A stretch of 9,144 nucleotides of DNA from an uncultured Eubacteriales bacterium (lineage in GTDB: Bacteria > Bacillota > Clostridia > Oscillospirales > CAG-272), in the NCBI GenBank assembly GCA_958414825.1, contig CATYXQ010000064.1, positions 1 to 9,144 of the forward strand, read 5' to 3'. This document shows, in pieces, positions 5,761 through 9,144 of the stretch. Under the pieces are notes generated by a model. That model saw nothing but the letters and a program-made list of their open reading frames with translations. It was not told where the DNA came from and searched no databases. Position numbers and translations under genes: made by a program. The stretch's first letter is position 1. Each line of letters opens with the position of its first letter.

Positions 5761-7872
5761 TCAAAACTTTTCTTTCTGAACATACAGAAGACCGAATAAA
5801 CCGATCACGGCGAAAACCATACCGGTTGCGGCAGATTGCATCCCGTTTCTGCCCGCGGCGGGAAGCTCAAATTGATGCCCGTTGACGGCGGTGATCGTAA
5901 TATCCTGCTGCAGGGTGCCGTTTACGTCCTGCGGCAAACTGCCTTCAAACAGCGGCTCGCCCAAAAGCTGAAAGCCGTTTTTGGTGCGCACTTCCGTGAT
6001 GCGGTAAAGAACGGTGACATTTTGGTTTTTAACTTGCAAACCGCTAAACGTAACCTTGCCGTCCTCACCTGTTGTGAGCACACCGTCGGAAATCCCTGCG
6101 GATGTGCAGCTGCCGACGGAGATCGGATCTGCTTCTTTTCTTGCGCGGACAGGAGACCATGCAGTACCGCCGTCTGTCGAATATTGCAGCAGAAAAGAAA
6201 CATCATTTAAGGCAGTGCCGTCCGGTGTGATTTTTCGGACGGAAACAGAGCCGGCGCTCGGTGTGTTCTTGCGAGTGATTTGAATGATCTGCTTGTCTTT
6301 TTCAATGGTAAACGGGTACACGGTGGAATCCAATTCATACCCCTGCGGCGCGGAGATTTCGCGGTAGTACCCGGAGCGCAGGTCGGATACGGAAATTCTG
6401 CCGTCTTTTCCGGTGGTTTCGGTTGCAATGACGTTTTTGTCGCTGTCCATAATCTCGAACACGGCGCCTGCAAGCGGTGTTTTGCCGTCTGCATCGACTT
6501 TGCAGATTTCGAGAGTGCCGCGGATCAGCGCGTTTTCAAACTGGACGGTTACACTGCCCTTGGCAGTCAGCGTAATCGTCTGCGGTTTCGGCTGGCGGTA
6601 AGAAGACGGCGTGTTGATCTCGGTCACGGTGTACTGAATCGGCGTGCTCGTACCTTCGCGAAAGACCGGCAGCTCGCTGATTTTGGCTGTACCGTTGTCG
6701 TCCGTTTTGACGGTTACACTCCAGTTATCGGTATCTCTCGTGACTTTGAAAGTGAAGCCGCTCTTCTTTCCGTCTTCGGAGGTCTTTTGAATGATCAGCT
6801 CACCGTAATTGATGCGTTCTGTTTGAAGGCGCAGATAGGCAGAAACGGTGGTTCGCCCGTCCGTAAAAGTCGCCATGCGCTGAATGGCGCTGTCTGCGCA
6901 TTTCCAAACGGCAACGGCATTGGAGTTCCCGATGGAATAGCTTGCCGGATCGGTCACAATGCCATCTGTGAACTCCTTTTGCGTTGTGACGGTGAGTTTA
7001 TCTCCGCTGCGGGAGAAATTCACACCGCTTAGGGAAAAATCAAAGTGGCTCAGCACATTGTTGCTGTCTGTTACGGTGGCAGTGTAGGCGGAACCGTTCC
7101 ACTTGAGCTGGATCGCCGCAGCTTTTTGCGGATCGGCATTTGCGAAGCTCGGAATTTTGCATCCGTTCAGCAGCGCGTCTTTCAGCTCTGCATAGTACGT
7201 GCGAAATGCCGTGGGATTATAGGCATGCTTTGCCACAGTCTCCATTTCGGTATCTACGGTGCTGCTCCATGTCCAGTCCGTCACGCTGTTTCGGACGATA
7301 TAATTTTTGCAGGCAGCCCAGACCAAAAGCTGCGTCACAGCCCATTTGGCGGTGTTTGCCTCGTAGTTGCCGACCTTACCGCCGCTTGGGTGAGTATCGC
7401 CCCAGCCACTTTTGCTGAGACCGTTTGTTTCGGAAAAGCCCTGTGCGATGATTTGCCGAACGGTCTCCTGATTTGCAAAAGAGAGATCGGTCCAGCTGTA
7501 ATCAATGTCGCCCCATTGCAGGAGCTCCTTATCCAAGCAATACGCCGGATAATAAACGGAATTTGTGACCATTGCTTTTGCGGGCAGCCCGCCCAATGTG
7601 CCGAAGATCGTGGTGGTTACGGAGGATTTCAGGGAGTAAAAATGCACTTTGGAGATACCGGCCAGTTGATTTGCCGCGGCGTAGGCGGAAACTTCCGAAT
7701 CTTCCAAGTAGAAATCCCGGTCGCTTAACGCGGCATCTTCCTGCTGGGTTTCTTCCGGCGGAGCTTCGGATTCCGGCATACCGGCTTCGTCTGCAAGCGC
7801 CGAGATCGACGCGGACCAGAGCAGCAGGCAGGCGGAAAGGAGCGCGCCGAGCCGTTTAGCAGTCGTTATCAT
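5761..7872 (-). CDS. Thioester-domain surface adhesin, pilus tip-like, LPxxG anchored
   Basis: Numbering is from the upstream GTG (7881), but I prefer the ATG at codon 4 (7872), since AAGAGG lies the right distance before it; this gives 703 aa. Domains in order are a Sec signal peptide (cleavage near ISALA-D, residue 30); a TQXA thioester domain with candidate C115 (PAYCLDK) and Q184 (VTQLLVWA), known in tip adhesins to bond covalently to host amines; Cna-B-like domains from about 359, 454 and 543; and a C-terminal signal with LPAAG (673-677), a hydrophobic helix (about 684-701) and the tail QKEKF. EVNT-like Cna-B ends (VTEIN, ISAPQGYEL, ITEVRT) suggest isopeptide bonds. LPAAG differs from canonical LPxTG. 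The gene overlaps the upstream small gene and is followed at 12 bases by the pilin. Confidence 0.9.
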   Translation of the reverse strand: MITTAKRLGALLSACLLLWSASISALADEAGMPESEAPPEETQQEDAALSDRDFYLEDSEVSAYAAANQLAGISKVHFYSLKSSVTTTIFGTLGGLPAKAMVTNSVYYPAYCLDKELLQWGDIDYSWTDLSFANQETVRQIIAQGFSETNGLSKSGWGDTHPSGGKVGNYEANTAKWAVTQLLVWAACKNYIVRNSVTDWTWSSTVDTEMETVAKHAYNPTAFRTYYAELKDALLNGCKIPSFANADPQKAAAIQLKWNGSAYTATVTDSNNVLSHFDFSLSGVNFSRSGDKLTVTTQKEFTDGIVTDPASYSIGNSNAVAVWKCADSAIQRMATFTDGRTTVSAYLRLQTERINYGELIIQKTSEDGKKSGFTFKVTRDTDNWSVTVKTDDNGTAKISELPVFREGTSTPIQYTVTEINTPSSYRQPKPQTITLTAKGSVTVQFENALIRGTLEICKVDADGKTPLAGAVFEIMDSDKNVIATETTGKDGRISVSDLRSGYYREISAPQGYELDSTVYPFTIEKDKQIIQITRKNTPSAGSVSVRKITPDGTALNDVSFLLQYSTDGGTAWSPVRARKEADPISVGSCTSAGISDGVLTTGEDGKVTFSGLQVKNQNVTVLYRITEVRTKNGFQLLGEPLFEGSLPQDVNGTLQQDITITAVNGHQFELPAAGRNGMQSAATGMVFAVIGLFGLLYVQKEKF

Positions 7873-8080
7873 TTGCATCACCTCTTGTTTTCTTTTTAAT
7901 TAGGATATAATCCATACCCCTGCGCACCTGACAGTAGGTGCAGATGTCTTTTACGACCTGCATCTCATCTGCTTTTCGGATGGTGTACTTCCCGGAAAGG
8001 TAGAAGTCGGCGGCGCAGATCGGGCAAAGGCAGAGGACTTCCGCTTCGCGGGATCCTCTGTCGTTCGGCGATTTGTTCAT
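7856..8080 (-). CDS. Small four-cysteine (zinc-ribbon-like) protein of the pilus operon
   Basis: The 74-aa product has CPIC (19-22) and CTYC (47-50), spaced like a single zinc ribbon, with charged residues between them and a basic, Asp/Asn-rich tail. No signal peptide or membrane segment is seen, so it is predicted cytosolic. Its stop at 7856-7858 lies inside the adhesin gene and overlaps the preferred adhesin start by 17 bases, so translation is probably coupled. GAGGTG lies 11 bases before the ATG, which is long; a closer ATG followed at once by a stop (ATG GAA TGA) sits between them. Its position between a sigma factor gene and surface genes suggests a regulatory role, which is inference. 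I know no named family for it. Confidence 0.7.
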   Translation of the reverse strand: MNKSPNDRGSREAEVLCLCPICAADFYLSGKYTIRKADEMQVVKDICTYCQVRRGMDYILIKKKTRGDANDNDC

Positions 8081-8148
8081 TCCATGTGTTTCACCTCGCT
8101 TATAATAAATTGCAGTTCAATTTGCCCCGCCCCCGAGCTGCCAAGAGG

Positions 8149-8216
8149 AATTCTCAGGCCCGAAGCCCGAGAATTGCGTATTCGATTTTCAAGGTGCAGG
8201 AGGTCAAAATGACCTC
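8149..8216. promoter_or_regulatory. Two adjacent palindromes upstream of the pilus operon
   Basis: The first is AATTCTC (8149-8155) with GAGAATT (8169-8175) and an inner GGC/GCC pair. The second is GAGGTCA-AAA-TGACCTC (8200-8216), a perfect 7-bp palindrome. On the minus strand neither is followed by a T-run, so they look less like terminators of the sigma gene and more like operators or leader folds for the downstream operon. I do not see a convincing vegetative -35/-10 pair here. Confidence 0.4.
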
Positions 8217-8261
8217 TCACTTTTTACAAAGGAAAAATTCGACAATGTGTGCGCAGAAATT

Positions 8262-8759
8262 TTATTTTTCCATCAACTTTTTCGGCTTTTCGAGGATCTT
8301 AGCGGCTTTTCGGCTGATGTTGGACGGATGCACACCGTATTTTTTGGCGAGTTCTTTGCGGGATACATGCTGAAAGAAGTACATACGGATGAATTCGGCA
8401 TCGTCCGGGTCGAGTAAACGAAGGCAGGAATACATCTTTTCAATCATGAGCCGGTCTTCAGTTTGCTGTTCAATGTCCGTGTTTTCATCGCGCAGCGGGA
8501 TTTCCTCGGATTTAAGGTCTAAATTGCATAAAAAAAGAGCGCTATCTAATTTTCTTAGATAGCGCTCACGTTCCTTCTCTCGGTAGAAGGCTTTGTAGGC
8601 GTCTTTTGGAACTTCCAGCAGAACGCCTTGTACCGGTATGAACCAGTGCGAAGCTTTGTAATTTTCAGTTGTGTTTCGTATGCGGCAAAATTCCGCATAT
8701 GTGATTTGTACATATCCAACGTCTGTTTTGATATAGACGCATTTAGGCTCGTTTGACAA
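8262..8759 (-). CDS. Small sigma-70-like factor (region 4 HTH)
   Basis: The 165-aa product ends with a sigma region 4-type helix-turn-helix: LLDPDDAEFIRMYFFQHVSR (115-134) then KELAKKYGVHPSNISRKAAK (135-154). The middle holds the charged FYREKERERYLRKLD segment (58-72) common in small sigma factors of clostridial conjugative elements and phages. The N-terminal part lacks a clear region 2, so it may be a sigma-like regulator and not a full sigma factor. The start is TTG (8757-8759), chosen because GGAGG stands 8 bases before it. It lies on the same strand upstream of the adhesin operon and may drive it (inference). Two RNA structures mark the gene: a stem that buries its ribosome binding site and a terminator inside codons 65-75. 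Confidence 0.85.
   Translation of the reverse strand: MSNEPKCVYIKTDVGYVQITYAEFCRIRNTTENYKASHWFIPVQGVLLEVPKDAYKAFYREKERERYLRKLDSALFLCNLDLKSEEIPLRDENTDIEQQTEDRLMIEKMYSCLRLLDPDDAEFIRMYFFQHVSRKELAKKYGVHPSNISRKAAKILEKPKKLMEK
8530..8567 (-). terminator. Intrinsic terminator inside the sigma factor coding sequence
   Basis: GAGCGCTATCTAA (8537-8549) and TTAGATAGCGCTC (8555-8567) form a perfect 13-bp stem with a five-base loop. On the minus strand, the sense strand of the gene, the stem is directly followed by seven T's (8536-8530). It covers codons 65-75 of the sigma gene and the T-run encodes Leu-Phe-Leu. Confidence 0.8.
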
Positions 8760-8767
8760 TAGAATAA

Positions 8768-8807
8768 CCTCCGATCAATTTGAATTCGATTTCAAATTGA
8801 TCGGAGG
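8768..8807 (-). promoter_or_regulatory. 17-bp perfect stem burying the sigma gene ribosome binding site
   Basis: On the minus strand the 5' arm CCTCCGATCAATTTGAA (8807-8791) pairs perfectly with the 3' arm TTCAAATTGATCGGAGG (8784-8768) around a six-base loop. The 3' arm ends in the GGAGG that serves the TTG start at 8759, and the 5' arm begins with its complement CCTCC. In RNA this would strongly block ribosome entry. Confidence 0.8.
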
Positions 8808-8917
8808 CGGGGCGCGGGGAGAAGGAAAGTGGTGAAGTGCTCCGAAGATCGTAACCCCGGTAAAAATATAAGAACTATAGATGATGCAGAACACTAAACA
8901 GCTAAATATTCTGTTTT

Positions 8918-8946
8918 ATTATATTGAATTTTTAAATTGCTTTGAA
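8918..8946 (-). promoter_or_regulatory. Possible promoter for the sigma factor gene
   Basis: On the minus strand, TTCAAA (8941-8946) and a perfect TATAAT (8918-8923) are separated by 17 bases. The -35 box matches the consensus at four of six positions. The region is AT-rich, so chance is possible. If used, it gives a leader of about 150 bases that contains the ribosome-binding-site stem. Confidence 0.4.
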
Positions 8947-9144
8947 TTAGCTTTAAGTTTTGTTTTGAATCTTTAAGAAAGGTGTTTTCTTCGTAAAAAA
9001 TGAAAATTCGCAAGTTTGAATTAAAGAAATCCGGCACCAAATAAAAAAGACGATTTATGACTTTAGATGAACTCTCGAAAATATTTTGATCGGTCGATTG
9101 TAAAATGAAGTTGGACACCTGAAAAAAAGGAATCCATAGTGACT
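8947..9144. other. AT-rich stretch without a supported gene
   Basis: This stretch is much richer in A and T than the pilus operon beside it. A 74-codon minus-strand frame (8894-9118, GTG start) has no ribosome binding site and a low-complexity Asn/Lys/Phe-rich product, so I do not call it. The motif GTGTCCAACTT on the minus strand (9109-9119) resembles ends of some IS3-family elements, but no transposase is visible. Confidence 0.4.

Noticed and set aside
6280..7728. Long plus-strand frames of 250 and 227 codons
   Set aside because: They are shadows of the 703-aa adhesin on the other strand; the adhesin has a signal peptide, thioester residues and a sorting signal.
8894..9118. 74-codon minus-strand frame
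   Set aside because: It has a GTG start without a ribosome binding site and a low-complexity AT-driven composition, and it runs over the possible sigma gene promoter.
1..9144. tRNA or rRNA genes
   Set aside because: I saw no cloverleaf-like pattern with a TTC-loop motif and no conserved rRNA stretch on either strand; a covariance search could confirm this.

Overview
The window reads as Firmicutes DNA, most likely a clostridial gut-type genome of the Oscillospiraceae/Ruminococcaceae sort. The reasons are strong GGAGG-type ribosome binding sites, GTG and TTG starts, an LPxxG-sorted Cna-B pilus locus driven from a small phage/ICE-style sigma factor, and a DUF4143 ATPase. It is an accessory region: almost every intergenic stretch holds a decayed or truncated gene or a strong hairpin.

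Left part (1-2450, minus strand). A partial small gene runs off the left edge. Behind it lie two tiny ORFs overlapping by ATGA, a full AAA+ ATPase with a DUF4143 C-terminal domain, and the 3' part of a broken PemK/MazF toxin gene. The last 50 bases of the toxin region (2041-2090) recur exactly at 173-222, so the ATPase and the two tiny ORFs sit between 50-bp direct repeats. The ATPase promoter carries a palindrome and three repeat units spaced exactly 33 bp apart, which look like an operator array.

Middle (2400-4910). A complete metallophosphoesterase on the plus strand has its own promoter. It is followed by a 5'-truncated TIGR02646/PtuB-like HNH protein that lacks its first catalytic motif and whose apparent start lies inside a terminator hairpin. 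A perfect 16-bp inverted repeat separates this from a convergent membrane-anchored zinc-ribbon protein. Then comes a frameshifted fragment of a phage tail (probably tape-measure) gene.

Right part (4864-9144, minus strand) is a pilus/adhesin operon read as sigma factor, small four-cysteine protein, thioester-tipped LPxxG adhesin, major pilin. The pilin gene has lost its 3' end, including its sorting signal, where it abuts the phage fragment, and no sortase is present in the window. The sigma gene is the most interesting item. A perfect 17-bp stem buries its ribosome binding site, and a perfect 13-bp stem plus seven U's, a textbook intrinsic terminator, lies inside its coding sequence. Together these suggest RNA-level control of the switch for the surface structure. 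The last ~265 bases are AT-rich and hold no gene that I can support.
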